Part shown: piece after piece, positions 25,983-36,100 of the stretch
How the letters are laid out: each line of letters starts with the position of its first letter
Numbering within the stretch: the stretch's first letter is position 1
Assembly (NCBI RefSeq): GCF_003390395.1
Contig: NZ_QUOV01000001.1
Span: 1,240,001 to 1,304,000, forward strand
DNA from: Thalassotalea euphylliae
Lineage (GTDB): Bacteria; Pseudomonadota; Gammaproteobacteria; Enterobacterales; Alteromonadaceae
Reading direction: 5' to 3'
DNA length: 64,000 nt
Notes under the pieces: model-generated
The model's database searches: none
What the model was told of the DNA's origin: nothing
The model's input: only the letters and a program-made list of their open reading frames with translations
Translations under genes and position numbers: made by a program

Positions 25983-28071
25983 ATTAAACAAGCTATCAGT
26001 ATGTTTACCTTCAGTATTGTTTTTAGCTAGTTGCCAATTAACCGGTGCTAACCAAGAAATAGAAAATACGAAAGTAATCAGTGATTCTTTTTTACGTGCC
26101 AAAGACGATGGCAGATTGGCTGAAGCTCAAGTGCAAAATGAAACGCCAGTTGGAGATAGCCGCGTATCGAGCTTCACAAAACTTGAAAGTATTGATGTAA
26201 AACGTTCTGAACTTGGCGTGGCAGAAGACTTTAAAGCTAAATTAGACAATACAAGCAAGAATATCAAGATAGCGGCAGACGGCCTAAATTTAAGTGCCTT
26301 TATTCATCACTTATTTGGCGAGCTACTGTCAATTGATTATGTATTAGATGATAAAGCGGCTGCGGATAGCTACACGGTATCATTAAACTTAAAAGAAGGT
26401 ATGACGGCATTGGCTGCATTTGAGTTGGCTGAAGACTTACTCGAGCAACGCGAATATACGCTGGTTAACAAAAATAACGTGCTTTATGTTATCGCCAAGG
26501 ATACAGCTGGCCAGTCAAAGAGTTTTTCATATGGTATAGGTAAAGAAGCTGGTGATTTACCTAGCTCTGGCCAAGATGTTTTTCAAGTAGTACCACTGTT
26601 GTACTCATCGGCATCAAGTTACTCGCTAATACTGCGAAGTATTTCAAATGCCCAGTTTTCTCAATCGAGAACCGGTAACCTACTCTTTTTAAGTGGTAAG
26701 CGAGAAGATGTTGCAAAAGCGTTAGAGTTTGTTCGATTAATTGACCAACCTAATGCATTAGCTCAGCATATAGGTGTGATCAATCTTGTGTTTAATGACG
26801 CAGAAGATTTTGCAACCCAATTAAAAACCGTAATGGAAGGCGAGGGCATCAGCGTTGGTATCAATGACCAGCAAAATAGCTCGGTTGTATTAGTACCTTT
26901 GGTCAGTAAAGGGATGATCATCGCGTTTGCAAAGTCAGACGTTATTGCTAAGCGAGTGGATTTCTGGACAAAACAATTAGATGTTGCCAGTAATAAAGGC
27001 GAAGTTGGATATTTTATTTATCATCCACGTTACGCTAGAGCGGCCGACTTAGGTGAGAGTTTATCTGCGATTGTCGATGTTTCTGGTGGTAGCTCAAACA
27101 GAGAGTCAAATAATTCAGCGGCAAATCCAAATAAAGCGTCACAGCCAACCAGCAAACGAAGAACTTCGGTTAATTCGAACTCTAACATAACAGTAGCAGT
27201 TGATGAACGCAGTAATACGCTGATTATTAATGGTACTGGCGTCGAGTATCAAAAGTTATTACCAATAATTAAATCACTTGATATTTTACCAAAGCAGGTT
27301 TTTCTGGAAATGACCTTAGCAGAAGTTACCTTGCGTGATGACTTTAAAAAGGGCGTTGAGTTTGCATACGGTGAAACCAGCGGCAACAATACCTTTTCAC
27401 TGGGGACTGATGGAGCACTTGGTTTAGATGCGGTAGGCGGTTTTTCTTATTCGTTTGTCGGTCAAAATGGTAATATCCGCACCGCGCTATCTCAAGACAA
27501 TAGTTTAGTAAATATCTTATCTCGTCCGTCACTCGTGGTAAGAGATGGGGTGACTGCTAGTATCACTGTGGGTACAGATATTCCTGTTGTAGGCTCTACG
27601 ACAACCGACCCTATCGGTGGTGAGCGTGAAACTACCTCAATTGATTATCGTAAAACGGGTATTGAACTGGAAGTCACACCGACGGTGAACGCGCAAGGTG
27701 TAGTGATCATGAATATCAATCAAAAAATCAGCAATACGGTAGATGGGGGCGCTGTGGTAAATGGTTCGCCGTCCATTTTTGAACGCTCGGTAACCACAGA
27801 AGTTGTTGCTAACAGCGGCCAAACAATTGTGCTCGGTGGCCTAATTAGTGAGAACAATACGGTATCTGAATCTAAGGTTCCGTTTTTTGGTGATATTCCA
27901 TTGATAGGGCACTTATTTAGAGTGGACACCGATTTAACGGATAAAACAGAGCTGGTGATATTGGTAACGCCACAAATTATTCAACGTGAAGAAGAATGGG
28001 GGCATCTGAAAAGCAAGTTTTTCAATGCGCTTGACAGTCTTAAATTTGAAAGCGATACTTCACGCCAATAA
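25972..28071 (+). CDS. gspD: Type II secretion secretin GspD, lipoprotein form
   Basis: Outer-membrane secretin channel of 699 residues. The signal peptide ends in the lipobox LASC (Cys21), so the protein seems self-lipidated. An N0 domain (about 100-180, LNLSAFIHHLFGELLSIDYVL) precedes N1-N3 domains; a Ser/Asn-rich insert lies in N3 near residues 368-400. The secretin core shows VFLEMTLAEVTLRDDFKKG, NILSRPSLVVRDG, TGIELEVTPTVN and VVLGGLISENNT-like strands, ending VPFFGDIPLIGHLFR. Canonical GspD genes come first in the operon after gspC; here it is last, directly before the predicted S-layer gene. Confidence 0.93.
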   Translation: MKIKLNKLSVCLPSVLFLASCQLTGANQEIENTKVISDSFLRAKDDGRLAEAQVQNETPVGDSRVSSFTKLESIDVKRSELGVAEDFKAKLDNTSKNIKIAADGLNLSAFIHHLFGELLSIDYVLDDKAAADSYTVSLNLKEGMTALAAFELAEDLLEQREYTLVNKNNVLYVIAKDTAGQSKSFSYGIGKEAGDLPSSGQDVFQVVPLLYSSASSYSLILRSISNAQFSQSRTGNLLFLSGKREDVAKALEFVRLIDQPNALAQHIGVINLVFNDAEDFATQLKTVMEGEGISVGINDQQNSSVVLVPLVSKGMIIAFAKSDVIAKRVDFWTKQLDVASNKGEVGYFIYHPRYARAADLGESLSAIVDVSGGSSNRESNNSAANPNKASQPTSKRRTSVNSNSNITVAVDERSNTLIINGTGVEYQKLLPIIKSLDILPKQVFLEMTLAEVTLRDDFKKGVEFAYGETSGNNTFSLGTDGALGLDAVGGFSYSFVGQNGNIRTALSQDNSLVNILSRPSLVVRDGVTASITVGTDIPVVGSTTTDPIGGERETTSIDYRKTGIELEVTPTVNAQGVVIMNINQKISNTVDGGAVVNGSPSIFERSVTTEVVANSGQTIVLGGLISENNTVSESKVPFFGDIPLIGHLFRVDTDLTDKTELVILVTPQIIQREEEWGHLKSKFFNALDSLKFESDTSRQ

Positions 28072-28204
28072 AGTACTAATATAAACGTGTGGACAACTTG
28101 AACGAATTTTTAAATCAAATTTTCGTGCATCAGAAGAGTCCATTTGTTTATGAATAAATTATCAGCAAATTCAAAAGAAAAGTTACATTTTTTTAGATAT
28201 TTGC

Positions 28205-28234
28205 TTGACAGTCTTGTGGCAGGATGAATATTCT
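28205..28234 (+). promoter_or_regulatory. Strong sigma-70 promoter of the predicted S-layer gene
   Basis: A perfect TTGACA (28205-28210) and TATTCT (28229-28234) are 18 bases apart. An AT-rich stretch with AAAAG and a T7 run lies just upstream, like an UP element. Transcription would start near 28241, giving a leader of about 160 bases. Confidence 0.7.
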
Positions 28235-28252
28235 ACACTACGACTGTTTATT

Positions 28253-28312
28253 TAGTGTGGCTAGGTAAAATGAATCTGCCTAGACACTAACAAGTTTTGA
28301 GGTTGTTCCTCA
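28253..28312 (+). promoter_or_regulatory. Structured 5' leader with two stem-loops
   Basis: Stem 1 (28253-28289) pairs TAGTGT and CTAGG with CCTAG and ACACTA around a 13-base loop, with a GG bulge. Stem 2 (28298-28312) pairs TGAGG with CCTCA around TTGTT. Stem 1 begins within about 15 bases of the expected transcript start, the position of stabilising 5' stem-loops known from ompA and from S-layer messages in other bacteria. Confidence 0.6.
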
Positions 28313-28402
28313 GAAAATTCTGAATGGCGATATTATCAGTGGAAATTACGGGTAGTATTTCGTTTTCAGTTTCATGAAACTAGGAAATAAAGGAAAACAA
28401 TT

Positions 28403-29932
28403 ATGTTTAAAAAAACACTTCTAGCAATGTCTCTTGCTGGTTTGTCTACTGCTGCTTTGGCTGCGCCTGCATCTTTAACAGCAAACGGTACTGGTGTACT
28501 TGTTAACGGTGTAAATAACGCTGCAGTACTTGTATCTGCTGAAGGTGCAGTTGGTGCAACTACATTCAACATTTCTTCTAACACACTAACTTACACGTTA
28601 AGTGATGTTGCTGATTCAAGCTCTGTAGAAGCTCACGACTCATTGGCAGTTGTTCGCTTAACGCTAACTGGTGCTTCATTCAACCCTGCTACAGCACTAG
28701 ATGCACGTGTAGAAGCTGCCACTAACACAGCTGATGACGATTTAGAAGCTAATACTGGTGTTACTTACACAGCTGCTAACGTTTTAGAAATGCCATATGA
28801 CGCTACTGCTACTGGCTTAAACGATGGTGATACAATTACTATTACTGGCTTAGTAATCACTCCTGAATCAGTTGCAGCAGGCGCTAAAGTTACAGCTAAA
28901 CTAGAATTAGTTTCTAGTGTTGGTGGTGCGATCATCGATTCTGCAAATGCTGACTTAACAAACGTTGTTTCTCAGTTCTCAACTAAAGTGACAACTGCGT
29001 TTGACGCAACTATCGACGTAACAGAAGATCGTGAACTATTCACTGATGGTACATCAAACGATACGATCGCTGTTGAAGTTCGCAGTGCTAAGGTAGACAT
29101 TTTACCTGCTACTACTGCAGCTGCTGTAAAAACTGTAACAGTTAACGGTGATTTCTCATACTTAGATGCTGATGGTGATGAGAAATTAGACTCAGACGTA
29201 ACTGTAACTGGTGCTACATTCGCGAAAGATTTCCAATCTTTCACTATGGTTACTGCAGCAACTGCTTTCTCAGGTACAGCTGCTCAAGCATTACCTGCAA
29301 CGGTAACAATTAACGGTTCTGATGACCGTGTAATGACTGCACAGTCTTACAACGTTGATATCGATTTTGCATACGCTACAGCAGCTTCTGTTGCAGCAGC
29401 GTACGACGAAAACGGTAAAGCGGCTGGTTCTTGGGGCTTAAACGGTACAAACGTTAACGTTCCTTACTTCCCAGTAGGTTTCGGTAACCTTTCTTCTAAC
29501 GTTGAAGTTGCTAACGCTTCTAAAGTAGCTGGTGAAATCACTATCGACGCTATCGATAACAACGGTGTTGTATACGCGCCAGTTCAGTTATCTCAACTAG
29601 CTGAAGGCCAAACTGTTACTAAGATCTCTGAAAACGACATCGTAACAGCATTCGGTTTAACTGAAGGTACTAAGCTAAGCCTTAACATTACTGTTAATGC
29701 ACCAAGTGGCGTAACTGTTTACCCGTTCTACCGTGAAAATGACGTACGTACTAGCTTACCTACTTCACAATACCGTTCAGTACAGTGTAAAGCTACTGGT
29801 TCAGTATCTTCTACTGCATACCAAGCAGACGGTACTGTAGTTGCTAATACAGCACTAACAAGTGCACACACAGCAGTAGTTAACGCAACTACTGGTAGTG
29901 TTAACACTTCTTGTACTAAAGACTTCAACTAA
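28403..29932 (+). CDS. Abundant secreted protein, probable S-layer protein (Slr4-like)
   Basis: A 509-residue secreted protein with a Sec signal peptide (MFKKTLLAMSLAGLSTAALA, cleavage at about residue 21). It is rich in Ala, Thr, Val, Asn and Asp, poor in Lys and aromatic residues, with predicted beta strands throughout. DADGDEKLDSD (from residue 255) resembles a calcium-binding loop. Two Cys, at 462 and 504 near the C-terminus, could form a disulfide. Codons are strongly biased to GCT, GTT, ACT, AAC and TTA/CTA, unlike the neighbours, so it is probably very highly expressed; the promoter, leader and terminator agree. Size and composition match my memory of the Slr4 S-layer family of Pseudoalteromonas and Vibrio, but I have not compared sequences. 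A secreted adhesin is the alternative. Confidence 0.55.
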   Translation: MFKKTLLAMSLAGLSTAALAAPASLTANGTGVLVNGVNNAAVLVSAEGAVGATTFNISSNTLTYTLSDVADSSSVEAHDSLAVVRLTLTGASFNPATALDARVEAATNTADDDLEANTGVTYTAANVLEMPYDATATGLNDGDTITITGLVITPESVAAGAKVTAKLELVSSVGGAIIDSANADLTNVVSQFSTKVTTAFDATIDVTEDRELFTDGTSNDTIAVEVRSAKVDILPATTAAAVKTVTVNGDFSYLDADGDEKLDSDVTVTGATFAKDFQSFTMVTAATAFSGTAAQALPATVTINGSDDRVMTAQSYNVDIDFAYATAASVAAAYDENGKAAGSWGLNGTNVNVPYFPVGFGNLSSNVEVANASKVAGEITIDAIDNNGVVYAPVQLSQLAEGQTVTKISENDIVTAFGLTEGTKLSLNITVNAPSGVTVYPFYRENDVRTSLPTSQYRSVQCKATGSVSSTAYQADGTVVANTALTSAHTAVVNATTGSVNTSCTKDFN

Positions 29933-29957
29933 TTTGTCTTAGTTAAAAATCTTATGT

Positions 29958-29982
29958 AAAAGGCTCCTTAGGGAGCCTTTTT
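29958..29982 (+). terminator. Intrinsic terminator after the predicted S-layer gene
   Basis: A ten-base-pair stem AAAAGGCTCC/GGAGCCTTTT with loop TTAG, followed by more T residues. It lies 26 bases after the stop, making the predicted S-layer gene a single transcription unit from its own promoter. Confidence 0.92.
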
Positions 29983-30132
29983 ACTTTTTAGCGTCTGTAA
30001 AGGGCTGTTTCAATAGTAGTTGTCCATAGCAAATGTGGAGGTAAATCTTTAGGGGGCAGTGTTAAATATTTTCACCTGACATTAACTATAGTAATCTAAC
30101 GCTTATAAATTACGTTTCACGTTTATACTTAA

Positions 30133-31725
30133 ATGCCTGCATCTCAAATACTCCTTGCGCTATGTTGTCTGCTTGTTTCACTGAAAACATTTGCTGAGCC
30201 GACAGCTTCTAGTCAACTCATAGATCTCGAACGAAAGGTAGTTAATACATCACCAAATACGAGTGTTTCATATAGTTTATCTTTGACTGGTGAAAACCAA
30301 TTTATTAGAGAACAAACCAGAATCTCTCCAAATGCGCTAAACGAAAGTTTAGACATAGATAATAATCAACTTGTTTGGCAAGGTGAATTAACCGCTCCAA
30401 GGTTATTTGCCACGCCGTTTATAGAAAGCTTTTTTGGTTATTTGCCATTGCAATCGTCTTTTAATATTGGCGCGTTTAGCTGTGCGGTAACTTGTGATAA
30501 TGATGTTTGGCAAGTCAATACTGATATTTATTTTCAAGGTGTTAACTATAAAACGCTATATGTTGCACTTGATGGCCGAGTATACATTTCCGACCCTGTA
30601 ACAGGAGAAGAGCAGCCAATAATCATAGTGCTAGGCCAAGCACCAGAAACTAATACGGCTATGTTAGACAATATACCAGCGATAACCTCTGAAGTTCGTT
30701 TTGCGGAGCTTTTCAATCAACAGACAGTGTATTCGATTATTGAATGGACTCATTTTTCAGGTGCTAGCCAAGTTCAAAAGTATCAGCTAATTATCGAGGA
30801 AGGCACAAACAAGCTATGGTTTAACTTTTTGGATCAGCAAGAAGTTTCTGAGACTAGTATTAGCGTGCTGCAAAATCAAACACAAGAAGTGAGCTATAAC
30901 TTACTTGCTAGTGCTAATGCCTCTCCTGTATTAGATCTTAAGGATGGTGAAAATTTTACTTATTTAATTGTAAATGAGCCGGGAGGAACATTTGATTTAA
31001 GTACCGCAATAAAGCCAAGGTCAGTCGAAGTGGCAGACTTTGAAGCTTTAGAAGTTAAAGAAGATAGCCTTGGTCTACTAGAGTTTGATAAGCGTGACTT
31101 AGTTGGTTTCCTTAATGTTATCGAGGTGCTTGGAAGTACTAACAACAAACTGATATTTGAACTTGCTTTGGATAGCTCATCTGCAGAGGTTTTGTTAAAA
31201 CAAGAGCCCTTTAATGGCAATGTTTTAATCGAAGCAGAAAAGATTAGCTATCAACCAGTCTTAAACTTTAATGGTGCAGATAAGTATACTATTCAAGTTA
31301 TTGATGATTTTGTGTCATCTAATCTTGTCGAGGTCGATGTTATTGTTACTCCCGAAAACGATCTGCCGAGTATCAGTTATTCAGTAAGTAACGATACTCC
31401 TTCTGAGTTAGAGGTTGTAGAGATAAATGTTGAAGTAAATGATGTAGATGGCGATGAATTAACAATAAATTGGGAGCAGGTTGCCGGCCCTAGCGCCTCA
31501 ATTCTGCATTCTTCTGACTCTTCATTGGTCTTTCTTACCCCCTCAATTTCAGGGCAGCAGTCGACTAGCGTTAAGTTTTTACTTCAAGTGAATGATGGCG
31601 TTGCATTAGCGCAACAGGAAATTACTTTTAGTGTTAAGCAAAAAAGTGGTGGTGGGTCGTTGAACTATTATTTACTATTTTTGCTTTTGCTAGCTTGTTT
31701 ATTTAGAGCGAAAACTTCTAGTTAA
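30133..31725 (+). CDS. Secreted GlyGly-CTERM protein with cadherin/PKD-like domains
   Basis: A 530-residue exported protein with a signal peptide (cleavage near TFAEP) and no recognised catalytic domain. The N-terminal half (about 30-280) is an unassigned beta-rich domain with Cys at the pair FSCAVTCDND. A cadherin-like repeat follows (ISYQPVLNFNGADKYTIQVID), then a PKD/REJ-like domain (NDVDGDELTINWEQVAGPSA). The C-terminus is KSGGGSLNYYLLF, then a hydrophobic stretch and FRAKTSS. That is the GlyGly-CTERM pattern: Gly-rich motif, membrane helix, basic end. Known GlyGly-CTERM proteins leave through type II secretion and are cut by rhombosortase. No ribosome site is strong; the ATG gives the natural signal peptide. 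Confidence 0.7.
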   Translation: MPASQILLALCCLLVSLKTFAEPTASSQLIDLERKVVNTSPNTSVSYSLSLTGENQFIREQTRISPNALNESLDIDNNQLVWQGELTAPRLFATPFIESFFGYLPLQSSFNIGAFSCAVTCDNDVWQVNTDIYFQGVNYKTLYVALDGRVYISDPVTGEEQPIIIVLGQAPETNTAMLDNIPAITSEVRFAELFNQQTVYSIIEWTHFSGASQVQKYQLIIEEGTNKLWFNFLDQQEVSETSISVLQNQTQEVSYNLLASANASPVLDLKDGENFTYLIVNEPGGTFDLSTAIKPRSVEVADFEALEVKEDSLGLLEFDKRDLVGFLNVIEVLGSTNNKLIFELALDSSSAEVLLKQEPFNGNVLIEAEKISYQPVLNFNGADKYTIQVIDDFVSSNLVEVDVIVTPENDLPSISYSVSNDTPSELEVVEINVEVNDVDGDELTINWEQVAGPSASILHSSDSSLVFLTPSISGQQSTSVKFLLQVNDGVALAQQEITFSVKQKSGGGSLNYYLLFLLLLACLFRAKTSS

Positions 31726-31762
31726 TGGTCGGTTTTTCAAAGCCAATTGGGGAAATTTAGCG

Positions 31763-33022
31763 GTGTGTTCAAAAATGCGATTGTTTTATGTATTGGGTTT
31801 AACTTGGTTTTTGGCTTCTTGTAATAGCAGTGGCGAGGCAGAAAATTCTGAAGCTATCTGTAATGTCAAAGACTCACTAATTAGCTGTGACGGTGGCTAT
31901 TCATATTGGATTGGCGATTTGTTCGCAACATCACAGGAAACGATAGCTGTAACTGGTGTTAAACGTGAGCGAGGTCAAAGCCGACAATGGGTCGCTTTTG
32001 TTGACTCTAAGCTTAGTCAGGTACTCGCGGAGCATAGCTTCCCCCGAAAGTTTAAATCAGATGAACACAATGCCCCTGCCGTTATTAAGCTATCTAATGG
32101 TTGGTTAGTGGCAAGAACTGGCCATAATGACGAATTCTCTGATGGCCAAGGTTTAATACAACTTGCTTATTTTGACGAAGCATTCAACTTGACGTTTGAG
32201 CAAGAATTATTCTTGGCCAACGGCGCTACCTATGTTCAACTCTTAGATATTGCTAGTGATATTTATTTACTGACCAGGGATAAAGAATTGGGGTGGGGTA
32301 TATTTGTTAAAAGTGAAGGTAATCAAGACTGGTCACCTTGGTCTCGCCTCAAGCTTTCATCCGGCAGAAATTACGTACTAATGGACAAAGCCCCAATTGA
32401 TGCATCGGAAAATATTTTACTCACCTTAGCTAAACATCCTTTAGATTTAGATCAGAAAATTATTCACACTTTAATATTCGCAGCTGAATTACAAGCAAGA
32501 GGCGAATTGTTAGATTTGAATAAGGCTAGTAAACCAATAACTGAATTTTCTATAAAAAATGTAAATGCCACTAACATTCGATTGCTGGATGTAAAAGTGC
32601 GAGATCAGTCAACCTGCCACTTACGCTCTATGAGAGTGGGCAGCAATTGGCGTTTAACACTGCAAGTTATAGAATCTTCAGAGCCTAATATACAGCCACG
32701 GCATCTTGAATTGGGAACTTTTTCCGGCATGCTGGGTGATAACGTGTATATAACTGGCGCATCTATCAAGCAATGTGCTTCAGCTGACGGAGAACTGGTT
32801 AAAGTATTGGTGACGCACAAGCGTGACGACAATCGCTACCAATTAACAGAGCTTGTCTTAGATACACAAACGAGCGAAATTATCGACGAGGTGTCTCTTT
32901 ACCAATCGACTAAACAACTATACCGACCAGTATATATTCCGGCGTTTGATAAAGTCATGGTCAACGAAGCTGAGTATTGGAATACATACGAAAACTGGCG
33001 TGCAAATCAAATTATATTTTAG
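31763..33022 (+). CDS. Lipoprotein with BNR-type propeller, possible polysaccharide lyase
   Basis: A lipoprotein of up to 419 residues; the signal ends LASC-N. The start is GTG 31763 (GGGGA about ten bases upstream) or ATG 31775. GGYSYWIGD near the N-terminus, FKSDEHNAPAVI followed by WLVARTGHNDEF, and the C-terminal LYRPVYIP and NEAEYWNTYENW are shared with the frameshifted protein at 48960-50142. The DEHN...TGHN pattern resembles BNR_4 beta-propellers, a fold that includes ulvan and rhamnogalacturonan-type lyases. A lyase acting on the local surface polysaccharide is possible but unproven; a binding lipoprotein is equally likely. Confidence 0.55.
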   Translation: MCSKMRLFYVLGLTWFLASCNSSGEAENSEAICNVKDSLISCDGGYSYWIGDLFATSQETIAVTGVKRERGQSRQWVAFVDSKLSQVLAEHSFPRKFKSDEHNAPAVIKLSNGWLVARTGHNDEFSDGQGLIQLAYFDEAFNLTFEQELFLANGATYVQLLDIASDIYLLTRDKELGWGIFVKSEGNQDWSPWSRLKLSSGRNYVLMDKAPIDASENILLTLAKHPLDLDQKIIHTLIFAAELQARGELLDLNKASKPITEFSIKNVNATNIRLLDVKVRDQSTCHLRSMRVGSNWRLTLQVIESSEPNIQPRHLELGTFSGMLGDNVYITGASIKQCASADGELVKVLVTHKRDDNRYQLTELVLDTQTSEIIDEVSLYQSTKQLYRPVYIPAFDKVMVNEAEYWNTYENWRANQIIF

Positions 33023-33095
33023 CGTCAAGCAACAATGTTAATTCGATTGCTTGTGCTTGCACATTCGTGAAATCTTTTACCTGACATACTCAAAC

Positions 33096-33128
33096 AAAAA
33101 AGCCGAGCATTAATACAGCTCGGCTTTT
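33096..33128. terminator. Bidirectional terminator between converging genes
   Basis: AAAAAAGCCGAGC pairs with GCTCGGCTTTT around a nine-base loop; the A and T runs serve both strands. It separates the BNR lipoprotein gene from the protease gene that ends at 33162 on the other strand. Confidence 0.9.
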
Positions 33129-33161
33129 GTTCTTATACAAATCTCAGACAGAGCCCTCTGA

Positions 33162-36100
33162 CTAGTCAAGCATTGTCATTTTAATTGTAACAGGAGCTGC
33201 TAAAGGAATGTCTGTTGTCTTTAACCCAAACTGTCGGCGGGTAATACCGTCATGCTTACTTGTTAGGGAGTCTTTTCCTGTTGAATTTAGTATGTACCAT
33301 GTCATAGTCGATGGGCGGCGTACTGCAATATCAGCACGGCTGTCGCCATCGTAGTCTGCAACCACTGGAATATCGGCTTCTTGGTTACCAAATCGACGGC
33401 GTGTAATTCCGTCACTATTGCCTGTGAGTAAGTCAACTCCAGATGAGTTAAGTACATACCAGAATTGATTAGATGGACGTCGCACGGCTAAATCCGCTTT
33501 ACCATCTCCATCAAAATCTGCAGGAACAGCGATATCAGCCGAATGCTTACCGAATATTTTGCGAGATATGCCGTCGCTATTACCGGTTAACAAATCGGCA
33601 CCCGCGCTGTTAATAATAGTCCAGGTAAAAGCCTCTGGGTTTCTGACAGCCATATCAGCTTTTCCATCACCGTCATAGTCGGCGGGCACCGGAATATTAG
33701 AACTATGTGTGCCTAACTTTCGTCGTGTGATACCGTCTGCAAAGCCCGTAGCTAAATCTTTGCCGGACGAGTTTTTCACATAGAAATATTGATTTGTAGG
33801 TCGCCACACAGCAATGTCTGTGATGCCGTCGCCGTCATAATCTGCTGGCACTGGAATATCTGCACTGTCACGACCAAACAACACACGGGTTATTCCATCT
33901 CTGTGCTTGGTTGTGCGATCCACGCCAGATGAGTTTTGAATATACCAGGCATAGGTTGAAGGGCGTCTTACCGCTATATCGGTTATACCGTCACCGTCAA
34001 AATCCCCTGATACAGGAATATCTGTTTGTTGGCGGCCAAAGACATGACGACCGATATCAGTCTGTTTGCTATTAAGCACATAGTTATAGAATGTAGCGGA
34101 ACGGCGCACGGCAATATCCGCCTTACCATCGCCATCAAAATCCATGTGGGTAGTGCCACAATAGCTAGTGTCCATCTTGTCCCGCGGTGAGCAATCTAAA
34201 TGGTTAGCAATGCCGTCACCATCTATATCTTGGTCGCTGTTATCGCCAGTACCATCGCCATCGGTATCCAAACTTTCGGTGGCATCGAGCGGGAAGGCAT
34301 CCTGACTATTATCAACGCCGTCACCATCGCGGTCATCGTCTTTATTATCACCAATCCCGTCACCATCGGTGTCTAAATACTCTGAGGCATCCAATGGGAA
34401 AACATCACTATTATCGCCCACACCGTCGCCATCAGAGTCTTTTGACTCTTCAGGGTTATTAGGAAAGGCATCGTTTTTATCGAGCACGCCATCGCCGTCT
34501 GAGTCGGCTTCGCCAGGCGGTAAAGTGACTGATACGTTAAACTGGCCAATGGGGTAGCCTAAGTTTCCCTCAAAACTATACACTTTAAATGCATAATCAC
34601 CGGCTTTACTAAATTCCATATCATAGGTGACTTGGGGAGTTCCATTATTTAGCCGCTTGAGTGAAGAACCAGACCGCGCTACAAATTCACTTTGCTCAAA
34701 GTTTGCGGTTGAGTATTCAACGTTGTAACCAGAGAATTCACCTGCCTGCACGTCTTTATTGTATACCCTCGTACTAATCGCAATCGGTTTACCTACAGTG
34801 GTGGTGTAGTTAGCTTCAGTCATCTCAGCATAAGGCCAGTCAGCGGTATAAAAGTTAACGGATTGCTGAACACCGGTCTGGCCAATAGCAATAGTTGCTG
34901 TATGAGGGATATCATTATTGTTAGGCTTAGGTGCCGTTAGGGTAACTTTATATTGGTTAACGCCTAGAGGTTTGATGACCGAAGATTCTAGTTCCCAGCT
35001 GCTATCATCGCTAACGGAATTAATGTTGATATCCTTTGCATTAACAATGTTGTCGAGTATCGCCGTTACTGAACCAGTTGTATCAGCATGAGTATATAAA
35101 GCAGATGAGCTATTTAAAGTTATGGCTGGAAATTTGCTAAACAATGTTGCCAAATTAACCCAAAAATAACTGCTAGCCCCGTTTGCGCGATTGTATAATC
35201 GCATTGGCACAGTACTCATGTTAAAAAAGCCATAGTCAAGGTGAGTGAGCAGTGAGGCATAATCATTGATATCATTGCTCAGTGATAGGGTTATTTCTGA
35301 CTGCTGCCCATTGTTTGATATTGTCGCCGAGAGCCAGGAACTAAAAGAGGCAGTACTCAATTCCTTATACTCGTCGACTCCTCTTAGTTCTCGATTAAAG
35401 TTATCTTTTACCTGAACTTCCAGGCTACTTGCCAAAGATTGGTCTGATAGTGTGGCCGTTATTGATTTGGCTTGGCCAAAATCAGTAAATTCAATGTCAT
35501 GTTGATTAACCGTGACAAACAACTTGTTATTAAAGCTGCTATTAAGCTCACTCATGGCAATAGGGCGATATAACTCGGTACCGTTAAAACTGTATTTGCC
35601 AACAAGGATTGCACAAGATTCACTTGACGGGTGTTTCAGCGTGAAAGAGGTTTTCCCTTTAGCTAACTGTGTTTCAGAATATTTATTATCCACTTCGTAA
35701 TACAGTGGGCTGGTATCTAGTGGGCTTGGCAGGTTAGGGCACCTATCTGATGATATATAAAGGGTTTGCGATAGTAGGCCTGATTCATTTTGCCAAGACA
35801 GCGTTAATTCGCCATTTGCTACTTGTTGTGTGAATGGCTGTAACTCAAATTGAGTATACGTGGTCATTGGCCAAGTTTTTTTGATAAAGCCAGCGTTATC
35901 TGCAGCATCAACAAAATCATTCGATTTACCAACCGCTCGGTCATTGATCTTTACGTCAGGGTTGCTAAACACATCTGGGCGATGACGGCAGTATTCTTGA
36001 CAATCTATGCCATAGCTCATTACTGTCGCTAAACTACCTTCAATATCGGTAAAGCCATAAGGGGTTGCATAGTCATATTCTTCACCATTATTTCTGCGCT

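Larger units (their letters stand above)
28072..28402 (+). other. Gene-free leader region before the predicted S-layer gene
   Basis: This 331-base gap contains an AT-rich upstream tract (28155-28204), a good sigma-70 promoter and a leader of about 160 bases with two stem-loops; these are listed separately. No terminator for gspD is obvious in its first 130 bases. An AGGAAATAAAGGA ribosome site precedes the ATG at 28403. Confidence 0.75.

Noticed and set aside
18100..28071. MSHA or type IV pilus operon
   Set aside because: The GspG calcium loop, a GspK tip pseudopilin and GspL/GspM topology indicate type II secretion; no major pilin of pilus type is present.
33195..34142. CRISPR-like or satellite array with a 162-base period
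   Set aside because: The units are diverged coding repeats (FG-GAP) within one long reading frame, with no spacers.
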